This document shows, in pieces, positions 26,158 to 38,097 of a DNA stretch of 64,000 bases. Every line of letters begins with the position of its first letter. Position 1 is the stretch's first letter. The position numbers and the translations under genes are program-made. The DNA comes from Nakamurella deserti (GTDB taxonomy: Bacteria > Actinomycetota > Actinomycetes > Mycobacteriales > Nakamurellaceae). The stretch spans positions 62,001 through 126,000 of the forward strand of contig NZ_QCXS01000003.1 of NCBI RefSeq assembly GCF_003260015.1, in the 5' to 3' direction. The notes beneath the pieces are model-generated. The model searched no databases. It saw only the letters and a program-made list of their open reading frames with translations, and was not told where the DNA came from.

Positions 26158-27400
26158 TGGCGCACGAAATCACGCCGTGCCACCGTGCACCCGCTCAGCC
26201 GGACGCGATCCGATGGGCACGGCGGCGCACGGCCGTCGGTCCGGTGCCGTCGACGCGTCCGGTTTCGGCGTCATCGGCAGTTCTTGGATTGCCGCCCGCT
26301 GAGGTGCCGCACGAATCGGGCCGTGCCCACCCTGCAGGCTCAGCGGAATCAAATTCGAGGGGTAAACCGATCGTCCGACAGTCGGTCCGCTGCCGTGGGC
26401 GCGCTCGGCTTCGGTCTCACCGGCAGGTCATGACTTGCCGCCCTGAGGTGCCGCACGAATCAGGCCGCGCCCACCCTGCAGGCCCGGCAGAATCAGATTC
26501 CGTGGGCAGACCGGCGATGCGCCCCCCTTGGGGCCGGTCCCGTCGACAACCCGGCCCCCCGGCCGGTCGCTGATCACCGCCGGCGAGGTCCGCCGCCGCA
26601 CGAATCAGGCCGCGCCCACCCTGCACTCTCGGCACACTCCGAGCCGAGAGACAGACCGGCGGTGCGACCGGATCGCTCTCGTCGACACACCCGGCCCCCG
26701 GCCGGTCGCCCATGACGTCGGCTGGTGTGCCGCACGAATCAAGCCGCGCCCACCCTGCACTCCCGGCACACTCCGAGCCGAGAGACAGACCGGCGGTGCG
26801 ACCGGATCACTCTCGTCGACACACCCGGCCCCCAGCCGGTCGCCCATGACGTCAGCTGAGGTGTGCCGCACGAATCAAGCCGCGCCCACCCTGCACTCTC
26901 GGCACATCCAAATTCGGTGGGCAGACCGGCGACGCCCCCCTCGGGGTCGGTCCCGTCGACAACCCGGCCCCCCGGCCGGTCGCTGACCACCGACAGCCGG
27001 GTGTGCCCTACGAACTGGGCTGTTATCAGACATGCGGGCTTAGCGTATTCCAATCCGGTGGGCAGACCGACACGAGACCTCGGTCGCTCGGTGGTCAAGC
27101 CCGCTTCCGTCACCGTCCGGTCGCCCATGACGTCGGCTGGTGTGCCGCACGAACCAGGCCGTGCCCACCCTGCAGGCTCGGCACATCCAGATTCCGTGGG
27201 CAGACCGCGATGCGACCCCCTCGGGGTCGCTCCCGTCGACGACCGACCCCCGGCCGGTCACTCATCACCGACGGCTGAGTGTGCCGTTTGAATCAGGCCA
27301 TGCCCAGCCTGCAGGCTCGGCCGACTCCACGCCGATGAACAGACCGGCTCAGCCCCCTGAGCGACCACCTGGCGGCCAACGGGTCACCGTCATGACCACA
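26158..27400. repeat. Nine tandem copies of a ~140-bp non-coding unit
   Basis: The anchor TGCCGCACGAATCAGGCCG or a variant begins at 26158 (degenerate), 26305, 26449, 26594, 26728, 26864, 27004 (degenerate), 27143 and 27282. Spacings are 134-147 bp. Shared boxes in order are the anchor, CGCCCACCCTGCA, TGGGCAGACCGGC, a CCCCCTCGGGG-type hairpin, GTCCCGTCGAC, CCCCCGGCCGGTCGC and CATGACGTCGGCTG. The period is not a multiple of three and open frames shift between copies, so it is not a protein gene. It fills almost all of the gap 25998-27578 between the Rv3235 homologue and secA. Confidence 0.9.
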
Positions 27401-27528
27401 CACACATCGGGCACGAAGGTCGGCGGCGGGATGGGCCCGCCGGCCGGTCCGCCCCGCAGCCCCGCGTAAGCCCCGCGTAAGCCCCTTGCTGGAGGGCACA
27501 CCGAAACCGTCCGCAACACCCCCAACGA

Positions 27529-27565
27529 CAGAACTCCCGCCACCGGAACGGTGACGGGAGTTCTG
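27529..27565. terminator. Terminator at the secA 3' end
   Basis: A 17-bp stem with one mismatch (27529-27545 with 27549-27565) and a GAA loop lies 14 bp beyond the secA stop. Confidence 0.8.
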
Positions 27566-27578
27566 CGGGACCGGGAGG

Positions 27579-30521
<2,943 letters not shown>

Positions 30522-30831
30522 GTGTTCACCCTCAGTCAGTCATCGGACCCGGCCACGGTGGTCACCACTGAGGTGTCCGCCGCGCCCGGAGTCCGGGTCG
30601 CGTGTCGCGAGCTGTCCCCCGACCCGCACGTACATGGCAGCGTGCAGCAGCCGAGTCGTCCTCGACTCGTCCATGGTAGGCGCTGCTCACCACGTGGGGG
30701 CCGCCACCGCGAAGGTCGGCCCGGCGGGCGTCGACCCGGCCCCGTCATAGGGCTCGGTGCCAGCGACGCCGGGGTCCCCGCCGACGCGGGAACCGCGACC
30801 GCCCCGGAGGGACGGCCGCGGCCCCGTCGCT
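30522..30831. other. Intergenic region hpf-secA
   Basis: These 310 bp hold no gene. On the minus strand TACCAT (30678-30673) is a possible -10 element for secA, and a small hairpin GAGTCG-TCCT-CGACTC lies at 30653-30668 in the presumed leader. I see no riboswitch. Confidence 0.4.
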
Positions 30832-31470
30832 TCAGCCGGCCAGCCGGATGAGGCCGTAGTCGAAACCGTGCCGCCGGTAGACCACGGTGGCCAGCCCGGT
30901 GTCGGCGTCGTTGAACAGGTAGAAGTCGTGCCCGACGAGCTCCATCTGGAACAGCGCCTGGTCGACGGTGATGGGGTCCGCGGGGTGGTCCTTGACCCGG
31001 ACGACCCTTCCCGGACCCCCGTCGGCGCCCTGACCGTAGGAGTCGGATTCCTCGGTCTCGACGAGCGTCGCGGTGCTCCCGTTCTGGTTCTGTGTCGCCT
31101 CGTCGACCAGGGAGCCCACGAGTTCGTTGTCGTGCGGGAGTGCGGTGATGGGAGTGCGGTCGTGGCTCTTGTGCTGACGGCGGTCGTGGGCCCGCCGGGC
31201 GCGGTTCTCGAGTTTGTCCATGGCCTGTTCGAGGGCGGCGTAGAAGTTCTCCGCCTTGGCCTCGGCGCGGACGGCCGGGCCCTTGGTCACCAGCGTGATC
31301 TCGACCTTCTGGCAGACCTTGGCCAGCCTCCGGTTGGTCTCGTGACTCAGGGCGATCTCTGCGCGCACGATCTTGGAGTCGTACCGCTCGATCCGGCTCA
31401 GCTTGTCCGCGACCTTGGCCCGGTAGTGCTCCGGGACCTCGACATTGCGTCCGGTGACAACGATGTCCAC
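30832..31470 (-). CDS. hpf: Long-form ribosome hibernation promoting factor
   Basis: Long HPF of 212 residues that inactivates 70S ribosomes and, in the long form, pairs them as 100S dimers. The N-terminal domain (1-100) starts MDIVVTGRNVEVPEHYR and has the KLSRIERYDSKIVRAEI and KAENFYAALEQAMDKLENRARR helices. After a variable linker (about 100-155) comes the C-terminal dimerisation domain with DQALFQMELVGHDFYLFNDADTGLATVVYRRHGFDYGLIRL. The GTG start is preceded by AAGGAGG. A promoter is visible at 31590-31617. Regulation by stress sigma factors is known in relatives, but no GGAAT/GTT promoter is seen here. Confidence 0.95.
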   Translation of the reverse strand: MDIVVTGRNVEVPEHYRAKVADKLSRIERYDSKIVRAEIALSHETNRRLAKVCQKVEITLVTKGPAVRAEAKAENFYAALEQAMDKLENRARRAHDRRQHKSHDRTPITALPHDNELVGSLVDEATQNQNGSTATLVETEESDSYGQGADGGPGRVVRVKDHPADPITVDQALFQMELVGHDFYLFNDADTGLATVVYRRHGFDYGLIRLAG

Positions 31471-31589
31471 ATCTCCTCCTTCGCTCCGGCCGTTCTCGGA
31501 CCGGTTGGGCTTTCAAGGTGGAACGCCGGTCCCCCGGAGACCGGGTGTGGCGGCGTACGCGGTGCCCAGCACCGAGGGATGTACGCCCG

Positions 31590-31617
31590 AACCTACGCGA
31601 CTTCACGGACCGCGCAA
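31590..31617 (-). promoter_or_regulatory. Promoter of hpf
   Basis: Minus strand TTGCGC (31617-31612), 16-nt spacer, TAGGTT (31595-31590). The leader to the GTG would be about 110 nt. Confidence 0.5.
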
Positions 31618-31669
31618 GGGCGGTACCACTCCTGGTCGAATCCGTTGTCACAGAACGTGATCGCCGCGC

Positions 31670-32350
31670 TCACCGGGCCATCGGGGGTACCGCGGCGAGC
31701 GTGAGCACCGCCTGGACGGGATGGCCTCGACGGTGCAGCACGGCCGCCGCGGCCGCCGCGGTGGCGCCCGTGGTGAGGACGTCGTCGAGGAGGACGACCG
31801 GCGCACCGGAGGGCGGCGCGGCCCGTCCGTGCCAGCGAACGCGCCCCTGGAGGTTGGCCCGGCGGGCGGCCGCGTCCAGCCCCACCGAGTCACGGGCGCC
31901 ACGCCCGGTCGACAGACACGGTGCGACCCCGCTGGGCAGGCCCGCGGCCACCGCGACCGTCGCCGCCGCCCGGGCCATCGCCGTCATCGGGTCGCCACCG
32001 CGGCGGCGCGCGGCCGCGGGCCGGGTCGGGGCGGGCACCAGCCACAGCGGGGCGAGCACCACCGACACGGCGGTCAACCGCACCAGTGCGGCACCCAGCG
32101 CATCCCCGAGGACCGCGGGCAGGTCCCGCCGTCCGTGCTCCTTCGCGGCCAGCACCGCCGCCCGGACCGGCCCCCGGTAGCGGGTCAGCGCGTACGCGGG
32201 CGGCACGTCCGACGCGTCGTCGGTGGGCGGCGGCAGCACCCGACGCGGACGTCCCCCGAGGACCGCCGCGCAGGACGCGCACCACGGCACGGCGGCACCG
32301 CATCCCGGGCAGGTTCGGGGCAGGACGAGGTCGAGCAGCGTGGTCCACAT
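31670..32350 (-). CDS. ComF family phosphoribosyltransferase-like protein
   Basis: ComF/Rv3242c-type protein of 226 residues. A zinc knuckle opens it: PRTCPGCGAAVPWCASC with four Cys (about 12-28). The phosphoribosyltransferase fold follows, with the PRPP loop VVLLDDVLTTGATAAAA near residue 190. ComF homologues act in DNA uptake in transformable bacteria; in actinobacteria their role is undefined. The ATG at 32350 (MWTTLLDLVLPRTCPGCG) is set by homology, since the open frame continues upstream through low-complexity DNA. A 19-bp palindrome lies 50 bp upstream. In mycobacteria this gene sits between hpf and lpqB, as here. Confidence 0.9.
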   Translation of the reverse strand: MWTTLLDLVLPRTCPGCGAAVPWCASCAAVLGGRPRRVLPPPTDDASDVPPAYALTRYRGPVRAAVLAAKEHGRRDLPAVLGDALGAALVRLTAVSVVLAPLWLVPAPTRPAAARRRGGDPMTAMARAAATVAVAAGLPSGVAPCLSTGRGARDSVGLDAAARRANLQGRVRWHGRAAPPSGAPVVLLDDVLTTGATAAAAAAVLHRRGHPVQAVLTLAAVPPMAR

Positions 32351-32400
32351 GCGCGGAGCCTGCCGCGACGCCAGCCCGAGCGGGCGTCGGGAATCCGCCG

Positions 32401-32419
32401 CGGTGGACAGTGTCCACCG
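32401..32419. promoter_or_regulatory. 19-bp perfect palindrome upstream of comF
   Basis: CGGTGGACA-G-TGTCCACCG is a perfect inverted repeat at an operator-like distance from the comF start. A further GTGGAC half-site lies at 32431. The cognate regulator is unknown. Confidence 0.5.
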
Positions 32420-32499
32420 ATTGGCGCGCTGTGGACGCCGGACGGTCCGACACGTCGGCCGGGCGCGGCGACACGCCGGTGCGACCCGGCTCCGGCTGA

Positions 32500-32765
32500 G
32501 CCCGCCCGACGCCGACCACCGAGCCATCCGGCACCACCCGCCCAGCACCGCGCACCCGGCACCACCCGACCGCCGCCGACCCTGCGCCGCCCGTTCAGCA
32601 CCGCGCACCAGTGCCACCCACCCGGCGCCACCCACCCGGCTCAGCCCGGCACCGCCCTGCACCGCGCACCCGCGCCGCTCGCCCGGCACCTTCCGCCCGG
32701 CACGGCACCCCCTGCACTGCGCACCCGGCACGCACCGCCCCGGGACACGGCGCCACGGCCGCACG
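32500..32765. repeat. Degenerate C-rich satellite between comF and lpqB
   Basis: About 260 bp are built from variants of CACCGCGCACCCGGCACC and (G)CCACCCACCCGG. They occupy most of the 419-bp gap between lpqB and comF. No promoter or open frame of substance is present. Confidence 0.65.
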
Positions 32766-32769
32766 AGCG

Positions 32770-34548
32770 TCAGGCCGGGTACAGCGGCCACCGGCCGACC
32801 GCGGTGGCGCCTTCGGGGTCCACCGGCACCCAGTCACCGCTGCTGTCGTCGCCCCGCAGCTGCAGGATCACCCCACCGGAGCTGATCAGCGTCGGCAGCG
32901 CACCGGTGGCACCCACCGCATCGACGTCGGCCACGATGCCACGGGTGCTCAGCGCGGACCGCTGCCGGCCGTCCACCCCGATCCGCCACACGGCGCGGTA
33001 GGTGCTCGCCGGGTCCGACGCCGCGACCAGCAGGTTCAGCGAGTTCGACCAGAGCACCGTGCGCACGGTCAGGTCGTTGCGCAGTCGCACCGGCACCCCC
33101 ACGGTGGCCACCCCGGACCCCCCGCCGCTGTCGCCCCCGGCGGTGGCGTCGTCGGCGTAGATCACCGACGCGAGGTAGAGGCCGCCGTCGGCCACGACCG
33201 CGACCCGGGCGCCGTCGGACGACAGGGCCAGGCCGGTGACCGGGCCGAGCCCGGCGAGGCTCGACGAGTCCACCGGGTAGCGGCTGCCGTCGGTGAGGAG
33301 CCGGACGACCTCGGGGCTGGTGGCGCCGTTGATCACCGTCCACACCTCGTCGCCGCTGCGGGAGAACGACGGCGGGGTGAAGGTCTGCGCGGTCAGCCGC
33401 GGCTCCATCGGTTCCGGCGCGAGCGGCGCACCGACGTACAGGGTCTGAGCGCCCTCCGGTCCGCCGACCACGGCGAGGTCGCCGGTGGCCGCGGACATCC
33501 CGGCGCTCACCGCGGCCAGCTCGCCGGTACCGGCGTTGCCCGACAGGGGTACGCCCCGCAGGTTCACCACCGCGCCCTGGTCGGTGACGTAGTAGCCGAC
33601 CGTGCTGGTGGGCCCGGAGCCCGGGACGCCGTCGGGGTCGAAGGAGCCGAGCACCCCGGTCGTCCAGATCGCCTGGTTGGCGTCCAGCGGCGTGCCGTCG
33701 ACGAGGATCCGGATCCGCGCGGCGTCCAGCCGCAGCGTGTAGACCAGCTCGGCGGCCACCCCGCGGGCGGCCGCGGCGGTCAGCGACGGCAACCCGGTCA
33801 GGTCGACCTGCAGCACGCCGTCGGCGGTGGCGGTGATGGGAACGCGGGGCCGGGCGCCCTGCAGACTGTTGCGGACGGCGCCGATGAGCGGCGTGCTGGG
33901 GCCGGCGATCAACGAGTCGACCAAACGGCTGACCAGCGTCCCCGGCGACAGGGAGCTGTTCGGCAGCCAGCGCCGGTCCGGGACGACGAGGGTCCCGGCG
34001 TGGTTGAGGAAGTAGACCTCGCGCTGGGTGAAGGCCAGGTTGAAATCGCTGACCGACAGGATCAGCTGCTCCGGCGGGTTCTGGATGCGCCACTCGCCGT
34101 TCACCTGGACCAGTGCGATCGCCACCGTGAACTCGGTCCGCGGCGTGGGCACGTACGACCCGTCGGAGGCCAGGTAGCCGTCGGACGTCCCCGACAGCTG
34201 GACCGTGTCGCCGGCGCCGCTCGGTCCGGTCAGCACGTCGTAGCGCGGGCTGGCCGACAGGATCATCACGCCGCCCTGGTCGGTGCGCCAGGACACCTTG
34301 GCCGCGTCGGTCAGGTACGAACGGGCCGCGACCAGCGGCAGGTCCTGGTCGATGCGCGCACCGGCGGCGACGAACCCGCGGACGATCTCCTGGGGGCTCA
34401 GCCCGTCGGCGGGGGTCGTCTCGCGGACCTGGGTGCCGGGGTCGGCGACCTGGGTGTAGTCGATCGGATCCCCACCGCTGGGTACCGTCGCGCAACCGGT
34501 GACCGCCACCAGCGCCGCGACCAGCAGGATCACCAGCTTCGACCTCAT
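32770..34548 (-). CDS. lpqB: Lipoprotein LpqB
   Basis: Lipoprotein of 592 residues that modulates the MtrAB two-component system. The signal peptide LVILLVAALVAVTGC gives a lipidated Cys19. A GerMN-like domain region (about 190-300) and a C-terminal beta-propeller-like half follow, matching the LpqB family layout and length (about 580). It acts outside the membrane, where LpqB contacts the MtrB sensor domain in mycobacteria. The ATG overlaps the mtrB stop (ATGA), so mtrA-mtrB-lpqB form one operon. A satellite tract follows the stop instead of the usual short junction to comF. Confidence 0.94.
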   Translation of the reverse strand: MRSKLVILLVAALVAVTGCATVPSGGDPIDYTQVADPGTQVRETTPADGLSPQEIVRGFVAAGARIDQDLPLVAARSYLTDAAKVSWRTDQGGVMILSASPRYDVLTGPSGAGDTVQLSGTSDGYLASDGSYVPTPRTEFTVAIALVQVNGEWRIQNPPEQLILSVSDFNLAFTQREVYFLNHAGTLVVPDRRWLPNSSLSPGTLVSRLVDSLIAGPSTPLIGAVRNSLQGARPRVPITATADGVLQVDLTGLPSLTAAAARGVAAELVYTLRLDAARIRILVDGTPLDANQAIWTTGVLGSFDPDGVPGSGPTSTVGYYVTDQGAVVNLRGVPLSGNAGTGELAAVSAGMSAATGDLAVVGGPEGAQTLYVGAPLAPEPMEPRLTAQTFTPPSFSRSGDEVWTVINGATSPEVVRLLTDGSRYPVDSSSLAGLGPVTGLALSSDGARVAVVADGGLYLASVIYADDATAGGDSGGGSGVATVGVPVRLRNDLTVRTVLWSNSLNLLVAASDPASTYRAVWRIGVDGRQRSALSTRGIVADVDAVGATGALPTLISSGGVILQLRGDDSSGDWVPVDPEGATAVGRWPLYPA

Positions 34549-36374
34549 GTCGGCTCCGGACGGTGCTCGTCGGGGTCGGCGGCCGCGCCGGAATTGAAGC
34601 CGCTGGACAGCGCCGACAGCGCCGCGGCGCTGAGCAGCCCGTCGTTGCCGGAGGCGACGGGGACCGCGCTCACCGGCAGCTGCATCTCCTCCGGCACGGA
34701 GTGCGTGAACTGGCTGACCGAGGCCGGTCCGACCGGGCCGGCGGATTCGTCGGGGTCCAGCGGCAGCGGCGAACCGAGGAGCAGGGTGCCCTGCCGGCGC
34801 GGCAGCGTCAGCCGGAACCGCGCTCCGTCGCCGGGTCGGCCGAACGCCTGCAGCCAGCCGCCGTGCAGGCGCGCGTCCTCGAGCGAGATGGCCAGGCCCA
34901 GGCCGGTGCCGCCGGTCTGCCGCTGCCGGGACGGGTCGGCGCGCCAGAAGCGGTTGAACACCAGCCCGGCCTCCCCCGGCTTGAGACCGACCCCGGAATC
35001 GGAGACCACGACGGCCACCGCGGTGTCGTCCGCGGCCAGCTCGACCTCGACCGGCCGGCCCTCCGCGTGGTCGATGGCGTTGGCCAGCAGGTTGCGCAGG
35101 ATCCGCTCGATCCGCCGGGAGTCGATCTCGGCGCGGACCGGCTCGTCCGGGAGCATCGTGATGATCTGCACCCCGGCCTGGGCGGCGATGTTGGTGACGG
35201 TGTAGATCGCGTTGCCGATCGCCGACCGGATATCGATGACCTCGGCGTTGAGCTCAGCCATGCCGGCGTCGTAGCGGCTGATCTCCAGCAGGTCGGCGAG
35301 CAGCACCTCGAAACGGTCCAGTTCGTCCACCATCAATTCGGTGGAGCGGGCCAGGTGCGGCGGCAGCTCCTCGCGGTCGGCGTGCAGCAGGTCGGCCGCC
35401 ATCCGGACGGTGGTCAACGGCGTCCGCAGCTCGTGCGAGACGTCCGAGGTGAACTGCCGCTGCAGCTGACCGAACTCCTCCAGGCGGCGGATCTGGGCCT
35501 TGATCGCCTGGGCCATGCCGTTGAACGACCGCGACAGCTGCGCCAGCTCCACCGGGCCGCGGACGGCCATCCGTTCGTCGAGGGCGCCGCCGGCGAGCCG
35601 GCTGGCGGCGGCCGAGGCCTGCCGCACCGGCCGGACGACCTGGTAGGCCACCAGCGCCGCGATCAGCGCCAGCAGCAGCAACAGCAGCGCACCACCGACG
35701 AGCAGGGTGTTGCGGACCAGGTCCAGCGTCTGCTGCTCACCGGACAGCAGGTAGATCAGGTAGAGCTCGTAGCTCTCGTTGCGGGTGCTCACCGGCGCAC
35801 CGACGATGAGCGCCGGGACCTGCAGGCCGTCCCGGATGACGGTCACGTACTGCGACGCCAGCTGGCCCGCCTGGATCCGCTCGCGCAGCGACTCGGGGAC
35901 GTCCGACGAAGGCCCCGCGCCGACCTCGTCGGCCAGCAGCGGTCGCCGGATCAGCACCGGTTCGAACACGCCGGCGTTGGAGCCCTGGCTGCTGCTGCCG
36001 TCACCGCCGGCCGGGTCGGCGAGCTGCTCCAGCGCCAGGTTCAGCCGGCCCTGCACGCGGCTCGGGTCGACCTCGGCGCCGACCAGGTTGTCGGCGGCCG
36101 ACTGCCGCGCGGCATCCACCTCGGCCACCGCCGCGTCGACCTTGTTCTGCAGCAGCCGCTCGGTGATCTGGCTCTGCAGGGCGACCCCGAGCACCCCCAT
36201 GACCAGCGCGGACAACGCCATCGTGGCGACGATGACCCGGACCCACAAGGACCGCAGCAGGAAGCCGCCGAAGCGGCGCACCCGGGCGGGTACGGACCGC
36301 GAGGTACTCGCGACCGGCCGGGACACCCCGAAGCGGGCCGCCCGGGCCACGGGGACCTCGGCCGGCCGGCTCAT
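34545..36374 (-). CDS. mtrB: Sensor histidine kinase MtrB
   Basis: Membrane histidine kinase of 609 residues. Two transmembrane segments (about 47-67 and 224-246) enclose an extracytoplasmic sensor domain. A HAMP linker (about 247-300) follows, then HisKA with SDVSHELRTPL (His314), then HATPase_c with LLANAIDHAEG (N box), DSGVGL and GTGLGLAIS. The 110-residue C-terminal tail is Pro/Ser-rich. It phosphorylates MtrA and in mycobacteria responds to cell division and osmotic state. mtrA lies 16 bp upstream and lpqB overlaps downstream. Confidence 0.95.
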   Translation of the reverse strand: MSRPAEVPVARAARFGVSRPVASTSRSVPARVRRFGGFLLRSLWVRVIVATMALSALVMGVLGVALQSQITERLLQNKVDAAVAEVDAARQSAADNLVGAEVDPSRVQGRLNLALEQLADPAGGDGSSSQGSNAGVFEPVLIRRPLLADEVGAGPSSDVPESLRERIQAGQLASQYVTVIRDGLQVPALIVGAPVSTRNESYELYLIYLLSGEQQTLDLVRNTLLVGGALLLLLLALIAALVAYQVVRPVRQASAAASRLAGGALDERMAVRGPVELAQLSRSFNGMAQAIKAQIRRLEEFGQLQRQFTSDVSHELRTPLTTVRMAADLLHADREELPPHLARSTELMVDELDRFEVLLADLLEISRYDAGMAELNAEVIDIRSAIGNAIYTVTNIAAQAGVQIITMLPDEPVRAEIDSRRIERILRNLLANAIDHAEGRPVEVELAADDTAVAVVVSDSGVGLKPGEAGLVFNRFWRADPSRQRQTGGTGLGLAISLEDARLHGGWLQAFGRPGDGARFRLTLPRRQGTLLLGSPLPLDPDESAGPVGPASVSQFTHSVPEEMQLPVSAVPVASGNDGLLSAAALSALSSGFNSGAAADPDEHRPEPT

Positions 36375-36390
36375 CCCGGCAGGCCCGGCA

Positions 36391-37068
36391 TTACTGGGCG
36401 CCGGCCTTGTACCCGACGCCGCGGACGGTCAGGACCACCTCGGGACGTTCCGGGTCGCGCTCGATCTTGCTGCGCAGCCGCTGCACGTGGACGTTCACCA
36501 GCCGGGTGTCGGCGGCGTGCCGGTAGCCCCACACCTGCTCGAGCAGCACCTCCCGGGTGAACACCTGCCGGGGCTTGCGGGCCAGCGCGACCAGCAGGTC
36601 GAACTCCAGGGGGGTCAGCGAGATCTGCTCGTCGTCGCGGGTGACCTGGTGCCCGGGGACGTCGATGTCGATGTCGGCGACGCGCAGCCGCTCGGCGGCG
36701 CCCACGTCGGTGCGGCGCAGCCGGGCGCGGATCCGCGCCGTCAGCTCCTTGGGCTTGAACGGCTTGACGATGTAGTCGTCCGCGCCGGCCTCGAGGCCCA
36801 GGACGACGTCCACGGTGTCGGTCTTGGCCGTCAGCATGATGATCGGCAGCCCCGACTCCAGCCGGATCTCCTTGCAGATCTCCAGGCCCGACATCCCGGG
36901 CAGCATCAGGTCGAGCAGGATGAGGTCCGGATGGGTCTCCCGGAACGCGTCCACCGCCTTCGCGCCGTCGCGGACGACGGCGGTGTCGAAGCCGTCACCG
37001 CGCAGCACGATGGTCAGCATCTCGGCCAGGGCCGGGTCGTCGTCCACGACGAGCACACGGGATCTCAT
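36391..37068 (-). CDS. mtrA: Response regulator MtrA
   Basis: OmpR-family response regulator, 225 residues. The receiver domain has the acidic pocket VVDDDPAL and the phospho-acceptor Asp53 in ILLDLMLPG. MLTAKTDTVDVVLGLEAGADDYIVKPF carries the switch Thr and the conserved Lys. The C-terminal winged helix ends VHVQRLRSKIERDPERPEVVLTVRGVGYKAG. It controls cell-wall hydrolase, division and replication genes in mycobacteria and development genes in Streptomyces. The ATG at 37068 is chosen by homology (MRSRVLVVDDD); CACCAT lies 6 nt upstream, suggesting a leaderless mRNA. Confidence 0.96.
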   Translation of the reverse strand: MRSRVLVVDDDPALAEMLTIVLRGDGFDTAVVRDGAKAVDAFRETHPDLILLDLMLPGMSGLEICKEIRLESGLPIIMLTAKTDTVDVVLGLEAGADDYIVKPFKPKELTARIRARLRRTDVGAAERLRVADIDIDVPGHQVTRDDEQISLTPLEFDLLVALARKPRQVFTREVLLEQVWGYRHAADTRLVNVHVQRLRSKIERDPERPEVVLTVRGVGYKAGAQ

Positions 37069-37216
37069 GGGTCCATGGTGACAGGAGTCGCGCGCTGCCG
37101 GGGTGCCGACGCCCGGTCGGGCGCCGCCGATCGGGCGCGGCCGATCGGGTCGACGGCCGTCGCAGGTCACGCCCGTGGCGGCCGGGCCGCCCGGCCACGC
37201 CTGGGACGATGGACCG

Positions 37217-38095
37217 GTGAGCCAACCCTGGAAGCCGTCCCCGACCCCGCCGGCCGGTCGGCGCGACCCGCAGGGCGCGCCCTGGCCGGGACTGATCCCG
37301 CTGCGGCCGCTGGGCGTGGGTGACGTCTTCGGCGCCGCGTGGCGACTCGTCCGCACCCACGCCGCGCTGCTGTGCCTGGTCGCCCTGGCCGGCACCCTGC
37401 TCGGCGGCGCGGCCGTCTTCGGCGTCCTCGCCCTGTTCCCCGACGACGCGCCGGCCGCCGAGACCGCCTGGCTGCGCCGCTTCGAGGCCGGCCGGTTCGA
37501 GCTGCCGCCGCTGTCGCTGGTGCTCCCGCTGCTGGTCGGCGCGGTGTTCAGCTACCTGACCATCATCGCGGTGTCCGGGCTCGCGACCGCCCTGGTCGGC
37601 GACGCCTCCCTCGGCCGCACCCCCACCGCACGGGCTGTCCTCGACCGCATGCGTGGCCGCTGGGTCGCGCTCGTCGCGGTGTCGGTCGTGGTGGCCGTGC
37701 TGGTGCTGGCCGGGCTGATGCTCTTCCTCGTCCCCGGTTTCCTCGTCCTGTCGGTGCTGCTGCTCGCCGCCCCGGTGGTCGTGCTCGAGAAGGCCGGGGC
37801 CGTCGCGGCGCTGCAGCGGTCGGCCCGGCTGACCCGCGGCGTCCGCGCCCGCATCCTCGGCATCGCCGTGCTGGCCCAGCTCATCGCCTCGCTGGTCAGC
37901 TCGGCGTTGCTGGGTCTGCTGCCGGATTCGGCGACCGTGTCCGCGACCGTCGTGGCACTGGCCGTGCAGGCCCTCGTCGCCGCCGTGACGGTGCCCTGGA
38001 CGGCGGGGGTGATCGCGCTGCTCTACGTGGACACCCGCATCCGCAAGGAGGGTCTGGCGCAGAACCTGCTGCAGGCCTCGATGCGTCAGGTCTGA
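37217..38095 (+). CDS. Polytopic membrane protein (YciC/GDPD-membrane-like)
   Basis: A 292-residue integral membrane protein. A Pro-rich N-terminus is followed by RPLGVGDVFGAAWRLVRTHAALL and about six hydrophobic segments (about 54-74, 98-122, 148-170, 170-192, 214-236, 244-268). It ends ALLYVDTRIRKEGLAQNLLQA. The GDVFGAAWR opening and the LYVDTRIRKEG closing pattern are typical of actinobacterial proteins annotated as glycerophosphodiester phosphodiesterase membrane-domain or YciC-like; no enzymatic motif is present. The GTG at 37217 has GACGAT 6 nt upstream. It is divergent from mtrA and convergent with tmk, 2 bp apart. Function unknown. Confidence 0.8.
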   Translation: MSQPWKPSPTPPAGRRDPQGAPWPGLIPLRPLGVGDVFGAAWRLVRTHAALLCLVALAGTLLGGAAVFGVLALFPDDAPAAETAWLRRFEAGRFELPPLSLVLPLLVGAVFSYLTIIAVSGLATALVGDASLGRTPTARAVLDRMRGRWVALVAVSVVVAVLVLAGLMLFLVPGFLVLSVLLLAAPVVVLEKAGAVAALQRSARLTRGVRARILGIAVLAQLIASLVSSALLGLLPDSATVSATVVALAVQALVAAVTVPWTAGVIALLYVDTRIRKEGLAQNLLQASMRQV

Positions 38096-38097
38096 CC

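Noticed and set aside
26158-27400. CRISPR array
   Set aside because: The repeated units are about 140 bp and contiguous. There are no short identical repeats with unique spacers, and no cas gene is in the window.
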